Counted from the first letter of the stretch, positions 6,745 to 14,802 are shown. The stretch is DNA of 15,386 nt from CADCWF01 sp903864575 (GCA_040376155.1 JBEIRG010000050.1:1-15386), one strand, 5' to 3'. Made by a program: numbers and translations. Notes: generated by a model not told the origin, from the sequence alone.

Positions 6745-6981
6745 ATGAGCATGTTTGCAACGACCACGACCACGCGCACCGAGACCGACCTCATCGAGGC
6801 GGTCGACCGCATCGTCTCCGAAATCGAGCGGGCAATCCTCGACGAGGATCAGCCTCGTGCCGACGAACTGCACGCCGTCGTCACCGGCGGTGGCGCCTCC
6901 ACCGGGGAGCGCGAGGATCGCGTGCTGGAAATCGCGTGGCGCCTTTCCGCGGAGGATCGGCTGTTTCGCCGCGCCTCCTGA
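6745..6981 (+). CDS. Small acidic orphan protein (78 aa)
   Basis: I do not recognise a family. The ATG at 6745 follows a good RBS, GGGAGG (6734-6739), and the gene is followed by a convincing hairpin terminator, which together support a real gene. After a Thr run (residues 6-10), the chain from about 13 to 45 is predicted helical and acidic (TDLIEAVDRIVSEIERAILDED). A Gly-rich turn (VTGGGAS) and a second acidic/basic helix (REDRVLEIAWRLSAEDRLFRR) follow. There is no signal peptide or membrane segment. The helix-turn-helix-like two-helix layout could be a small dimeric cytoplasmic protein. It has no evident link to its neighbours. Confidence 0.65.
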   Translation: MSMFATTTTTRTETDLIEAVDRIVSEIERAILDEDQPRADELHAVVTGGGASTGEREDRVLEIAWRLSAEDRLFRRAS

Positions 6982-7003
6982 CCGTGCTGCACTCGTCTTC
7001 CAG

Positions 7004-7035
7004 AACCCCGGCCGCCTGATCGCGTCCGGGGTTTT
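7004..7035 (+). terminator. Rho-independent-like terminator of the small orphan gene
   Basis: AACCCCGG (7004-7011) pairs perfectly with CCGGGGTT (7026-7033), and TTTT (7032-7035) overlaps the 3' arm. An inner CGC/GCG pair narrows the loop. It lies 22 bases after the stop codon, and is the clearest classical terminator in the window. Confidence 0.65.
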
Positions 7036-7196
7036 GCGTGCCCGCAACAACGGCCTGGGGCAGTCACGCGGGAGGCCCAACGCCAGCCCCGGCCGACGGC
7101 AGACCCACCGGATCGCGCGGCAGCGGCCACGCACTCAGCCGGTCCGCACCCAGTCCTGACCGTCTGCCTGTCGTCGATCGCATCGGCCACCACGGA

Positions 7197-7238
7197 GGCC
7201 GCCCCGTCCGCCGGGACGACGGCGCCGGATGGGCGGCC
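7197..7238 (-). terminator. Hairpin downstream of the methyltransferase gene
   Basis: GGCCGCCC (7197-7204) pairs with GGGCGGCC (7231-7238), and an inner CGTCC/GGACG stem (7205-7218) sits inside it. It begins 28 bases past the minus-strand stop codon and has no T/A tract. It may be the methyltransferase terminator, or simply a GC-rich fold. Confidence 0.35.
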
Positions 7239-7265
7239 GAAGATGCTGCCGCCACGCGTCATGGA

Positions 7266-7892
7266 TCACCCGGGGGAGCCGCCGGGCCGCGCCACCGCGA
7301 GCCGGAAGACACCCAGCCGGCGCGCCTGCTCGGACTCGATACGCAACCCCGCCCGGCGAGCCGTCTCGATCGTCTCCCGATCGAAGTGACAGCCGATCGC
7401 GCGGGACTGCAGCGGCGTCATCGCGCGCTCCAGCAGCGCCACCGGCCAGTACGGCGAGAGCACGTGCTCCAGCAGGACGATCCTTCCCTCCAGCCGGCAA
7501 ACCCGCGCCATTTCGCGCAATGCCTGCTCCGGGTTCGGCACGGTGCAGAGCGCGAGGGAGACGCCGACGGTGTCGAACGCGCCATCGGGAAAGGGCAACT
7601 GCTGGGCGTCGCCCTGCACGAACCGCATCGGCAGGCCGAGGCGCGCGGCGCGCTCCCGCGCCACGTCCATCATGCCCGTCGAGAGATCGAGCCCGGCGCA
7701 CCACCGCACCGATGCGGTGTACCACGGCAGGTTCAGCCCGGAACCGACGCCGATCTCCAGCGTCTCCCCGACCATCAGCGCGCCGAACTGGCGGCGGAAG
7801 TCCCCGAGCATCAGGTTCTCCGCACGTCCCACCGTCGCATCGTAGCGCCGCGCCCGGTCGTCGTAGGTCCGCCGGATCCCCTGGATGTTCAT
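7266..7892 (-). CDS. Class I SAM-dependent methyltransferase
   Basis: A 208-residue cytoplasmic methyltransferase. The start at 7892 (MNIQGIRRTYDDRARRYD) is preferred over one 53 codons upstream, because the extension is low-complexity, overlaps the divergent MFS gene start and precedes the usual family N-terminus. GGGAGGG lies just upstream of 7892. Motif I is LEIGVGSGLN (45-54), the acidic ribose-binding residue is D69 in GLDLS, QGDAQQLPF (93-101) gives the adenine contact, and LLEHVLS (140-146) ends the core. The style LCTVPNPEQALREMARV with LLEH resembles phospholipid/UbiE-type and TMT1A (METTL7)-like thiol or lipid methyltransferases. The substrate is not predictable from sequence. It is transcribed divergently from the MFS operon and converges on the small orphan gene. 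Confidence 0.88.
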   Translation of the reverse strand: MNIQGIRRTYDDRARRYDATVGRAENLMLGDFRRQFGALMVGETLEIGVGSGLNLPWYTASVRWCAGLDLSTGMMDVARERAARLGLPMRFVQGDAQQLPFPDGAFDTVGVSLALCTVPNPEQALREMARVCRLEGRIVLLEHVLSPYWPVALLERAMTPLQSRAIGCHFDRETIETARRAGLRIESEQARRLGVFRLAVARPGGSPG

Positions 7893-7924
7893 GCTCCCGT
7901 TCCCTCCCAGCGCCAACGCTTCGG

Positions 7925-7939
7925 ATGCGCCGGACGCAT
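7925..7939. promoter_or_regulatory. Short inverted repeat in the methyltransferase/MFS divergent region
   Basis: ATGCG and CGCAT are separated by five bases. They lie 33-47 bases upstream of the methyltransferase start, inside the 152-base divergent spacer. It could be an operator for one or both directions, but the arms are short and such repeats are frequent by chance in GC-rich DNA. Confidence 0.2.
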
Positions 7940-8044
7940 GATCGCACTCCTCACCTCCGGACAGCCCGACGATCGCCGCCCCGTGCCCTCGCCGCCGTGC
8001 GATGATTCCCGGACCAACCGACGATCGGAGGAACCACTCCCCCA

Positions 8045-9250
8045 ATGCCATCCACCACTTCTCTTCGCGCCGCGCGCATGGCAGCCGCGTCCTTTTTCCT
8101 GCTCAACGGCATCGCGCTCGGCAGTTGGGTGTCGCGCATCCCGGACGTGCAGCGCAGGCTCGGGCTTTCTGATGGTCAACTCGGGATCGCGTTGCTTGGC
8201 ATGGCCGTGGGCGCGATGGTCGCGCTTCCCCTCTCCGGTTGGCTCGCCGCCCGCTTCGGCACCGGCAGGATGCTCTTCACCGCCGGAACCGGCATTTGCC
8301 TGATGCTCCCGATCCTGCCCATCTCCCCCTCGTTGCCGCTTCTCTTTCTCGCGCTCTGGTGCTTCGGGCTTGCCATCGGCATGATGGAAGTTCCCGCCAA
8401 CGCGCAGGCCGTTCTTGTCGAAACCGCCTACCGGCGCCCGCTGATGTCTTCCTTCCACGCCATGTTCAGCGTCGGCGGCCTCGCCGGGGCCGCCACCGCC
8501 GGCATCATCGCGGGGCGCGCCATCCCTCCCGGCCCGCACCTGCTCGTCGTCGGCGCAGGGCTGTTCGCAATGATCCTCGCCGCCCGCACCCGGATGCTGC
8601 CCGACGCCCCCGTCGCGCAGGAACACGGACACGGCCCATTCTTCGTCCTGCCCCGCGGCCCCTTGCTGGCGCTCGGCGCGATCGGCTTCTGCGTGCTGCT
8701 GGGAGAGGGCGCCATTGCCGACTGGAGCGCCGTCTACCTCAGCGACACCCTCGCCTCGGGCGCGGCAATCGCGGCGGGAGGGTACGCCCTCTTCTCGGTG
8801 ATGATGGCTGGCGGACGGCTCGGCGGCGACCGGTTGACCGAACGATTCGGCCCGGTGCGCGTCGTTCGCGCCGGCGGAATTCTCGCCGCCGCGGGCATGG
8901 GCGCCGGTCTCGCGATGGGCACCATTCCCGGCGCGCTGCTCGGGTTCGTCTGCGCTGGCGCGGGGCTTGCCGCCATTTTCCCGATCACGATGGGCGCCTC
9001 CGGCCGCGTACCCGGGGTCCCGCCGGGCACCGCATTGACGGCCGTGGCGACCGCGGGCTACACCGCCTACCTGGCGGGCCCACCCTTCATTGGCTTCGTC
9101 TCGGACCATCTCGGACTGCGGATCGCCCTCGGCATCGTCGCCATCCTCGCGGCCATCATCGCGGTGCTCGCCGGAGCGGTGGCGGGGTCGAGCGTCGCCG
9201 CCATCGACGCCGCGGCTTCCCGCCCGGAGGCCGTCGTTCCCGAGGGCTGA
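8045..9250 (+). CDS. MFS transporter, MosC/YbjJ-like (copy 1)
   Basis: A 401-residue, twelve-helix inner-membrane transporter. It begins at ATG 8045, with GGAGGA (8027-8032) 12 bases upstream, a slightly long spacing. The N-terminus has the W-V-S-R-I-P-D-V...LGLSDGQLGIALLG segment characteristic of the MosC/YbjJ branch of the MFS (the rhizopine-transport MosC group). It also has GWLAARFG, the family's short A-loop between helices 2 and 3, and a matching second-half loop GGDRLTERFGPVRV. A conserved G-RVPGVPPGTALTAVATAGY segment lies near helix 10. Substrate and direction are unknown, although export of small polar compounds is plausible. The next gene is a paralogue (about half the residues match by eye), which implies tandem duplication. 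Confidence 0.9.
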   Translation: MPSTTSLRAARMAAASFFLLNGIALGSWVSRIPDVQRRLGLSDGQLGIALLGMAVGAMVALPLSGWLAARFGTGRMLFTAGTGICLMLPILPISPSLPLLFLALWCFGLAIGMMEVPANAQAVLVETAYRRPLMSSFHAMFSVGGLAGAATAGIIAGRAIPPGPHLLVVGAGLFAMILAARTRMLPDAPVAQEHGHGPFFVLPRGPLLALGAIGFCVLLGEGAIADWSAVYLSDTLASGAAIAAGGYALFSVMMAGGRLGGDRLTERFGPVRVVRAGGILAAAGMGAGLAMGTIPGALLGFVCAGAGLAAIFPITMGASGRVPGVPPGTALTAVATAGYTAYLAGPPFIGFVSDHLGLRIALGIVAILAAIIAVLAGAVAGSSVAAIDAAASRPEAVVPEG

Positions 9251-9311
9251 TCCTTGCATGCCGGTTCATGCGATCATGCGCCGACATTCGCCCACCACCA
9301 ATGGACGACCC

Positions 9312-10532
9312 ATGCCTGCTGACGCCCAATCCCTTCCCTCCGACGTCGTCCGCGCCCGCTGGGCCGTGTTCGCCTTTTTTCTCGTCGCCGGCGTCGCTTT
9401 CGCCGCCTGGGCGGTACGGATTCCGGACATCAAGGCGGCGCTCGGCCTTTCGGAAGGCCAACTCGGATTGGCGCTGCTCGGCTCCGCCGCCGGCTCCATC
9501 GTCGCGATGAGCGCCACCGGATTCCTGATCAGCCGCTTCGGGAGCAAAGCCATCACCGGGTTCGCCGGCTTGATGGTCTGCTTCGCGCTGCCCCTGCTTG
9601 CGCAGGCGCCAAGCGGCCCGATGCTCTTCGCCGCCCTCTTCGTCTTCGGTGGCTTCTACGGCATGATGGACGTCGCGATGAACACGCAGGCGGTCGTGGT
9701 CGAGGAGCGCTACGAGCGCCCGATCATGTCCACCTTCCACGGCGTCTTCAGCGCGGGCGCGCTGGCGGGGTCCGCCATCGCTGCCGCGATCGCCGCCACC
9801 GGCCTCGATCCCGGATGGCATCTCTTCTGGACCGGCCTCGCCCTCATCCCGCTCGTGCTGCTGGCCGCCATCGCGCTCATCTCCAACCGCGAACGGGAGA
9901 CGACGAACGACGGCCCCGTCTTCGCCCTCCCGACCGGACCGCTCGCCGGCATCGCCGCCATCGCCTTCTGCGTGCTCCTCTCGGAGGGCGCGGTCGCCGA
10001 CTGGAGTTCGGTCTACCTCCGCGACAACCTGGGCGCGGCCGCCATCGCGGGCGGTCTCGGCTACACCGCCTTCTCCCTCACCATGGCCATCGGCCGCTTC
10101 TCCGGCGACGCCCTGATCGAGCGGATCGGGCCGGTGCGGGTCGTCCGCTGGGGCGGCGCGTTCGTGGCGCTCGGACTCGGGATCGGGTTGCTGGTGAACT
10201 CCATCCCCGCCGCCATCTTCGGATTTCTCTGTGTCGGCATCGGCCTCGCCGCCGCCTTCCCCATCGCCCTCAGCGCGGCGGGGCGGGTTCCCGGCGTGCC
10301 GCAGGGCACGGCGCTCGCCGCGATCGCCACGTCCGGGTACTTCGGCTTCCTCGTCGGGCCGCCGACCATCGGCCTCATCAGCAACCAGATCGGGCTTCGC
10401 CTCGGACTGGCCGTCATCGCCCTGCTCGGCGTGGCGATGTTCCTGCTCGCGCCGTCCGCCGCGCGCGCCGTATCAGGTCATCACGATCTGGCTGATCCCC
10501 GCGCCGAGGCCGCCGCCGAGGTGGCAGGGTGA
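9312..10532 (+). CDS. MFS transporter, MosC/YbjJ-like (copy 2)
   Basis: A 406-residue paralogue of the preceding gene. It shares the same signatures (W-A-V-R-I-P-D-I...LGLSEGQLGLALLG, GFLISRFG, GDALIERIGPVRV, GRVPGVPQGTALAAIATSGY) and twelve helices. The start is uncertain: ATG 9312 lets the conserved RARWAVF begin soon after, as in the family, but has no clear RBS. In-frame ATGs at 9258 and 9276 would add 12-18 residues, and GAGGG lies ahead of 9258. The gap to copy 1 is 61 bases or less, and its stop overlaps the next gene in a GTGA, so translation is coupled. It is probably co-transcribed with copy 1 and both EamA genes. Confidence 0.88.
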   Translation: MPADAQSLPSDVVRARWAVFAFFLVAGVAFAAWAVRIPDIKAALGLSEGQLGLALLGSAAGSIVAMSATGFLISRFGSKAITGFAGLMVCFALPLLAQAPSGPMLFAALFVFGGFYGMMDVAMNTQAVVVEERYERPIMSTFHGVFSAGALAGSAIAAAIAATGLDPGWHLFWTGLALIPLVLLAAIALISNRERETTNDGPVFALPTGPLAGIAAIAFCVLLSEGAVADWSSVYLRDNLGAAAIAGGLGYTAFSLTMAIGRFSGDALIERIGPVRVVRWGGAFVALGLGIGLLVNSIPAAIFGFLCVGIGLAAAFPIALSAAGRVPGVPQGTALAAIATSGYFGFLVGPPTIGLISNQIGLRLGLAVIALLGVAMFLLAPSAARAVSGHHDLADPRAEAAAEVAG

Positions 10533-11503
10533 TCGCCGCGGGCTCCCGCGCGCGCTCCTCCGCCGGATCCCTCTCCCCCCGCGCGTCCGGACAACTCACG
10601 CTCCTCGGCGCATGCCTGATCTGGGGCATCAACTTCTCGGTCATCCCCCTGCTGCTTCATCGCCTCCACCCGCTCGATGTCTCGCTGCTGCGGACCATGA
10701 CGGCGGCCGCAAGTTTCGTCACCCTGCTCCTCCTTCTCCGGCGCGGCCGTCCCCGCTTCACCCGCGCCGAGTGGACGCGGCTGATCACGATGGGGCTGCT
10801 GGGCGTCGCCATCGTGAACACGGTCTCCTCGATCGGCCAGAGCCACCTTCCGGCGACCATTTCCAGCCTGCTCATGACGAGCAGCCCCATCTTCACCGCC
10901 ATCTTCGCCGCCTTGCTCGGCATGGAAGTCCTCGACCGGCGCATGGGCATTGCCCTCGCAATGGCGACCATTGGCCTCTTCATCCTCGTTTCGTGGGGGC
11001 GCGGGGCGACGGTCGAACTGAATGCAACGACGCTGATCTCGGTCGCGCTGCTGGTGCTGGTTCCCATCTGCTGGGCCTCCTACACCGTACTGAACAAGCC
11101 GATGCTCAGCCGCCACCCACCGCTCGAGATGGCCGCCTACGGGATGATCATCGGCGCGATTCTGCTCCTTCCGCTGGCGTTCACCGACCCCACACGCGTC
11201 GGCCGCATCGTCCACCTCGACGCGGCAGGCTGGGGACTCGCCCTGTTCAGCTCCATCGGCTCCCAGGTCATCGGGTTCGTCGCCTTCAGCCGCGCCCTGC
11301 AGTCCCTGACCCCGAGCGAAGCCGCGATGTCCACCTACCTCACGCCAGTCTTCGGCATCCTCGTCGCATGGCTTGTGCTCGGCGAGCAACCGACCCTCGG
11401 TCTGGTGATCGGCGGCGGCATGATCCTCGCCGCGATGATCCTCGTCTCCACCCGCAAGCCGGTCAGGGTCGACGCCACCCCGGCCGGAGACCCCGGCACG
11501 TGA
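10529..11503 (+). CDS. EamA/DMT-family transporter (copy 1)
   Basis: A 324-residue protein with two EamA repeats and about ten membrane helices, of the drug/metabolite transporter superfamily. The GTG start overlaps the previous stop by four bases, so expression depends on the MFS gene. About 20 residues precede the first helix (GQLTLLGACLIWGINFSVIP). The family's W-G-x-N-F and the EamA2-domain segment S-R-A-L-x-x-L-T-P-S-E-A-A-M-S-T-Y-L-T-P-V-F-G are visible, followed by LGEQPTLG. DMT proteins of this type export amino acids, metabolites or drugs, and the substrate here is unknown. It is closely related to the next gene. Confidence 0.9.
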   Translation: MIAAGSRARSSAGSLSPRASGQLTLLGACLIWGINFSVIPLLLHRLHPLDVSLLRTMTAAASFVTLLLLLRRGRPRFTRAEWTRLITMGLLGVAIVNTVSSIGQSHLPATISSLLMTSSPIFTAIFAALLGMEVLDRRMGIALAMATIGLFILVSWGRGATVELNATTLISVALLVLVPICWASYTVLNKPMLSRHPPLEMAAYGMIIGAILLLPLAFTDPTRVGRIVHLDAAGWGLALFSSIGSQVIGFVAFSRALQSLTPSEAAMSTYLTPVFGILVAWLVLGEQPTLGLVIGGGMILAAMILVSTRKPVRVDATPAGDPGT

Positions 11504-11534
11504 GGTTCTCCTCCAATTCCGCCGGACGGCCCCG

Positions 11535-12449
11535 ATGAACTCCCGTCTGATCGGCCAACTGACGCTGCTCGCGGTCTGCGCCATCTGGGGCGGCAACTTC
11601 ATCGCCATGCACCTGATGCTCGACCGCCTCGGTCCGCTTGACGTCATCTTCGTCCGCACCAGCATCGCCGCGGCCGGATTCCTCCTCCTCCTCCTCGCGC
11701 TGCGCCGCCCCCTGCCGTCGTTCACGCGCGGGGAATGGGTGCGCCTGCTGCTGATGGGGGTGTTGGGCGTGGCGGTCTTCAACGTCGCGACGGCCACAGG
11801 CCAGAGCCATCTGCCCGCCTCGATCTCGTCGCTGCTGGTCGGCAGCAGCCCAATCTTCACGGCGATCATCGGGACCCTCACCGGCGTGGAGCGGATCGGG
11901 AAGCGCACCTCCGCCGCCATCGGACTCGCCACGCTCGGGCTGGTTGTGCTGGTCACCTGGGGCCGCGGCGCGGGAATCGACCTGAACCGGACCACCATGC
12001 TCGCGGCAGGGATGCTCCTGATCGCGCCCGCCGCGTGGGCCTCCTACACCGTGCTGAACAAACCCCTGCTGGCCCGCCACCCGCCCCTCGAAATCGCCGC
12101 GATCGGCATGATCGTCGGCGCGGCGATCCTCTCCCCCCTCGGCATCTTCAGCCCGGCGCGGATCGAGCGGATCGCCACCCTCGACACGGTTGGCTGGGCC
12201 AGCGTCTTCTTCAGCGCCATCTTCTCGCTGGTCATCGCCTTCATCCTGTTCGCCCGCGCCCTGCGAACGCTCACTCCGAGCGAGGTGGCGATGTCCACCT
12301 ACATCACCCCGCTCTTCGCCATTCTCTTCGCCTGGCTGCTGCTGGACGAACAGCCGACGCCGGGCCTGCTCGCGGGCGGCTCGCTGATCGTCGCCGGCAT
12401 CGTTCTCGTCAACACGCGCGGCGCCACCCAACCTGCGGAGGACGGGTAA
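11535..12449 (+). CDS. EamA/DMT-family transporter (copy 2)
   Basis: A 304-residue paralogue of the preceding EamA gene, starting 31 bases after its stop. It shares GQLTLL, IWG-x-NF, GQSHLPASISSLL...SSPIFTAI, WASYTVLNKP and LTPSEVAMSTYITPLF with copy 1, and more than half the residues match by eye. The RBS is weak, so coupling to the upstream gene is likely. It ends the run of four transporter genes, and the next gene is convergent. Confidence 0.9.
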   Translation: MNSRLIGQLTLLAVCAIWGGNFIAMHLMLDRLGPLDVIFVRTSIAAAGFLLLLLALRRPLPSFTRGEWVRLLLMGVLGVAVFNVATATGQSHLPASISSLLVGSSPIFTAIIGTLTGVERIGKRTSAAIGLATLGLVVLVTWGRGAGIDLNRTTMLAAGMLLIAPAAWASYTVLNKPLLARHPPLEIAAIGMIVGAAILSPLGIFSPARIERIATLDTVGWASVFFSAIFSLVIAFILFARALRTLTPSEVAMSTYITPLFAILFAWLLLDEQPTPGLLAGGSLIVAGIVLVNTRGATQPAEDG

Positions 12450-12545
12450 CGACAGGCAACCGGTCATACCGCGAGGCGGCGCACAGCCGGGGCGTTTCAC
12501 CTCACGGCGGGAAGATGCCGGGCTGGCCCTGTGACTTCGAATCCC

Positions 12546-12959
12546 CTAATCGTCCCACCGTTCGAACCGGCCGCTGCGCCCCGTAAGGAGAATGCGGAAA
12601 ACGACTCCCCGGCTGTTCGGCTGCAGGATGCTCGCGGAGGCCATTGCCTTCAATCCCAAGAGGACAAGGGCATCCCGGCGAGCCGTGTCGCCGGTGAGTT
12701 CTTCATAGGTTCCCTCGGCCACCACGCTGCGCCATGCGCCCGGGCCATCCATCTCATCGACCTCGAAACACACCATTGGCTGCTCACGCATGACCTCGAT
12801 CTTGCGGCCGAGCCCGCTGTACGAGTACACCGCTGCGCCGTCGTAGGCGTAGGTAATGGGTACGATGTAGGGGCGGTCATGCTGCGAACAGGCAATCCGG
12901 CCGACCCGATGACGGCGGAGAACCTGATCGATTTCATCGGTTGTCAGGACGCCGATCAT
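12546..12959 (-). CDS. FMN-binding split-barrel protein (NimA/PNPOx-like)
   Basis: A 137-residue protein of the pyridoxamine-5'-phosphate-oxidase-related flavin-binding fold. Visible signs are the N-terminal helix LRRHRVGRIACSQHDRPYIVPITYAYD (14-40), a YSYSGLGRKIEVMREQPMVCFEVDEM stretch (45-70) that in this fold lines the flavin site and dimer interface, and WRSVVAEGTYEEL (76-88). Length and order fit the small single-domain NimA-like group, which binds FMN and includes nitroimidazole reductases, heme-related proteins and many uncharacterised members. The start ATG at 12959 has only a weak RBS. A perfect 8-bp inverted repeat lies 25 bases upstream. It is convergent with the EamA pair and divergent from the acyl ligase. 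Confidence 0.85.
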   Translation of the reverse strand: MIGVLTTDEIDQVLRRHRVGRIACSQHDRPYIVPITYAYDGAAVYSYSGLGRKIEVMREQPMVCFEVDEMDGPGAWRSVVAEGTYEELTGDTARRDALVLLGLKAMASASILQPNSRGVVFRILLTGRSGRFERWDD

Positions 12960-12983
12960 GCCCTGTCACCGGGCGCGCTGAGC

Positions 12984-13004
12984 CGTTCCGGGCGATCCGG
13001 AACG
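12984..13004. promoter_or_regulatory. Perfect 21-base inverted repeat upstream of the FMN-binding gene
   Basis: CGTTCCGG and CCGGAACG are separated by five bases. They lie 25-45 bases upstream of the minus-strand start codon, in the divergent region with the acyl ligase. Position and symmetry fit an operator for the FMN-binding gene, or a leader hairpin. No regulator gene is nearby. Confidence 0.4.
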
Positions 13005-13206
13005 CGGCCCACCGCGCGACGAGAGGACGATACCCCGCGACGCGCAACAACCTCATCACAGCTGACGCGTCCATCATGACAAGATCGTATCAACCGCCGC
13101 CAACGGGCAGCGGGCAGGGCACGCCCGTACCAGCGCCAGCATCGGCCAACCCATTAGAGCGTGGTCGTTTCAGTGACTCGCCAAACCCGGTTCACTCACG
13201 CGCGGC

Positions 13207-13267
13207 AACCGGTGCTACCCTGTTGTCCGCAGTTGAAGCGTTGTTGTTCAACCCGGGAGTACCGGTT
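13207..13267. promoter_or_regulatory. Nested inverted repeats ahead of the acyl ligase
   Basis: An outer pair AACCGGT (13207-13213) / ACCGGTT (13261-13267) encloses an inner pair GTTGAA (13232-13237) / TTCAAC (13247-13252). The outer arm ends two bases before the RBS GGAGAG (13270-13275). It could be a regulatory site or a leader fold for the ligase. A TACCCT at 13216 is only a weak -10 candidate, so I call no promoter. The rest of 12960-13282 shows nothing else. Confidence 0.35.
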
Positions 13268-13282
13268 CCGGAGAGCGTGAGC

Positions 13283-14776
13283 ATGACCATGGGGGAACAC
13301 TCAGGCATCGCGGAGACGTCTTCCCGGTTTGCGGCGCCCGACCCGGAGACCATCCCCGGATTGCTTGCGCGGAATGCCCGCGCGATGCCGAACGTCCTGG
13401 CCGTTGCCCACGGCTACGACGCGATCTCCTGGGCCAGTCTTGCCAACAGGGCGTTCGCCATCGCCGGCCGTCTCCGGCGGGCGGGCATCAGGCCCGGCGA
13501 CCGGGTGGCGTTCCTCTGCCGCAACCGGCTCGGCATCGACGATGTCAGCACCCTTTACGGCATCGTCTCGGCCGCGACGCTCGTCGCCGTTCCCGCCGAT
13601 CATCCCCTCCCCGTGCAACGCCGCCTGATCGAGCGGACAGCCCCTGCAATCCTTGTGGCGCAGCCGGGAGTGGACCCATCCGCGCTGCCGGCGCTTCCGA
13701 TCCTCCCCGCGCACGATCTCTCCACTGGAGCCGAACTGCCCCCACCCCACCCCATCGGACCAACCGACATCGCCGCCATCATCGCTACCTCGGGATCGAC
13801 CGCCGAGCCAAAGCTCGTCCTGCGTACTCACCAGAACATCGTGCTCGCCTCCCGTCTGACCGCACTGGCGCTCGGCCTCGGCCCGGACGACCGGATGCTT
13901 CTGCTCGGCTCGCCCGGCACAGGAATGCTTGCCAGCACCTTCGAGCCAGCCTGGTCAGGCGGCAGTCTGATAATCCCGGAAGGCGAGGAGCGCGACCGTT
14001 GGCCGCGCGGAGAGGCTGCCCTCGAACCCTCATGGGTGTTCGGCGCACCAGCGCGACTGGCGCATGTTGCCGACCTGGCGCCAAAGCAGCAGAGCCCGAT
14101 CCGGGTCGTGCTCAGCTCGTCGGCTACCGCACCACCCGATCTCGCGGAGCGCATTGCCTCCGGGTTTCTCGCGCCCCGCGTCGATCTGTATGCCATGTCC
14201 GAGGTCTATAGCATCGCCTACGATGGCCGCCCTGCTATCCCGCTCCGCATCGCCACGGACCACCACGATGCCGTGGAGGTTCCTCAGGGAGAGTCCGGCG
14301 AGATCCAGGTCAGCGGCAACCTCGTCTTCCCGGGGTACTTCGACGATCCCGACCTGACCGCGGCGGCGTTCACCGACGATGGCTGGTATCGCACTGGCGA
14401 TCTCGGCCGCCTTCGAGAGGACGGCACGCTCGAATTGCTCGGCCGGCTCAACCAGATCATCAACAAGGGCGGAACGAAGATCGCCCCGGAGGAGATCGAA
14501 TCGGTCATGCTGCTGCATCCAGCCGTGGCCGAGGCGGCTGCCTACGCGGTCCCGGACAAGCGATTGGGACAGCGACCCGCGCTTGCCGTCGTGGTCCGGC
14601 ACGGTCACGCCCTCACCGGCCGCGAAGTCCGCCGCTGGCTGCTGGATCACCTCGCCGAAGCCAAGACCCCATCGATCGTCCGATTCGTCGACACCCTGCC
14701 CAAGACCCCGACGGGGAAAATCATGCGTCGCGCCCTCTACGTTGAAACTCCTGCTGCTCGCGACGAGGCGACCTGA
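13283..14776 (+). CDS. AMP-forming acyl-CoA synthetase/ligase (ANL superfamily)
   Basis: A 497-residue adenylating enzyme that activates a carboxylic acid with ATP, normally before transfer to CoA. The ATG at 13283 follows GGAGAG (13270-13275), and an in-frame extension to 12941 would run antisense through the FMN gene start. The core motifs in order are TSGSTAEPK (169-177; the usual TSGSTGxPK with Gly to Ala), YAMSE (303-307; in the place of YGxTE), YRTGD (369-373), GRLNQIINKGGTKI (387-400; hinge region), and PKTPTGK with the catalytic Lys479. The INKGG-x-KI-x-PEEIE hinge resembles the oxalyl-CoA/Pcs60-type and medium-chain acyl-CoA synthetases, but the substrate is open. No carrier-protein or condensation domain is attached. 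A related remnant and a second ligase follow directly. Confidence 0.92.
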   Translation: MTMGEHSGIAETSSRFAAPDPETIPGLLARNARAMPNVLAVAHGYDAISWASLANRAFAIAGRLRRAGIRPGDRVAFLCRNRLGIDDVSTLYGIVSAATLVAVPADHPLPVQRRLIERTAPAILVAQPGVDPSALPALPILPAHDLSTGAELPPPHPIGPTDIAAIIATSGSTAEPKLVLRTHQNIVLASRLTALALGLGPDDRMLLLGSPGTGMLASTFEPAWSGGSLIIPEGEERDRWPRGEAALEPSWVFGAPARLAHVADLAPKQQSPIRVVLSSSATAPPDLAERIASGFLAPRVDLYAMSEVYSIAYDGRPAIPLRIATDHHDAVEVPQGESGEIQVSGNLVFPGYFDDPDLTAAAFTDDGWYRTGDLGRLREDGTLELLGRLNQIINKGGTKIAPEEIESVMLLHPAVAEAAAYAVPDKRLGQRPALAVVVRHGHALTGREVRRWLLDHLAEAKTPSIVRFVDTLPKTPTGKIMRRALYVETPAARDEAT

Positions 14777-14802
14777 TCCTGTATCTGCTGCACATGTCAC
14801 CC

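Noticed and set aside
6849..7262. Minus-strand 137-codon frame beginning just after the methyltransferase stop
   Set aside because: It lies antisense to the small plus-strand gene and its terminator, has no RBS and no protein-like pattern.
7135..7947. Overlapping minus-strand frame in the methyltransferase region
   Set aside because: It is out of frame with the methyltransferase and has no recognisable motif, while the other frame holds all SAM-binding motifs.
12450..12545. Hairpin between the convergent EamA and FMN genes
   Set aside because: The pairings I could find need bulges and long loops; not convincing enough to list as a terminator.
12941..13282. N-terminal extension of the acyl ligase to 12941
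   Set aside because: The residues are low-complexity and overlap the start of the convergent-strand FMN gene; ATG 13283 has an RBS and the family-typical N-terminus.
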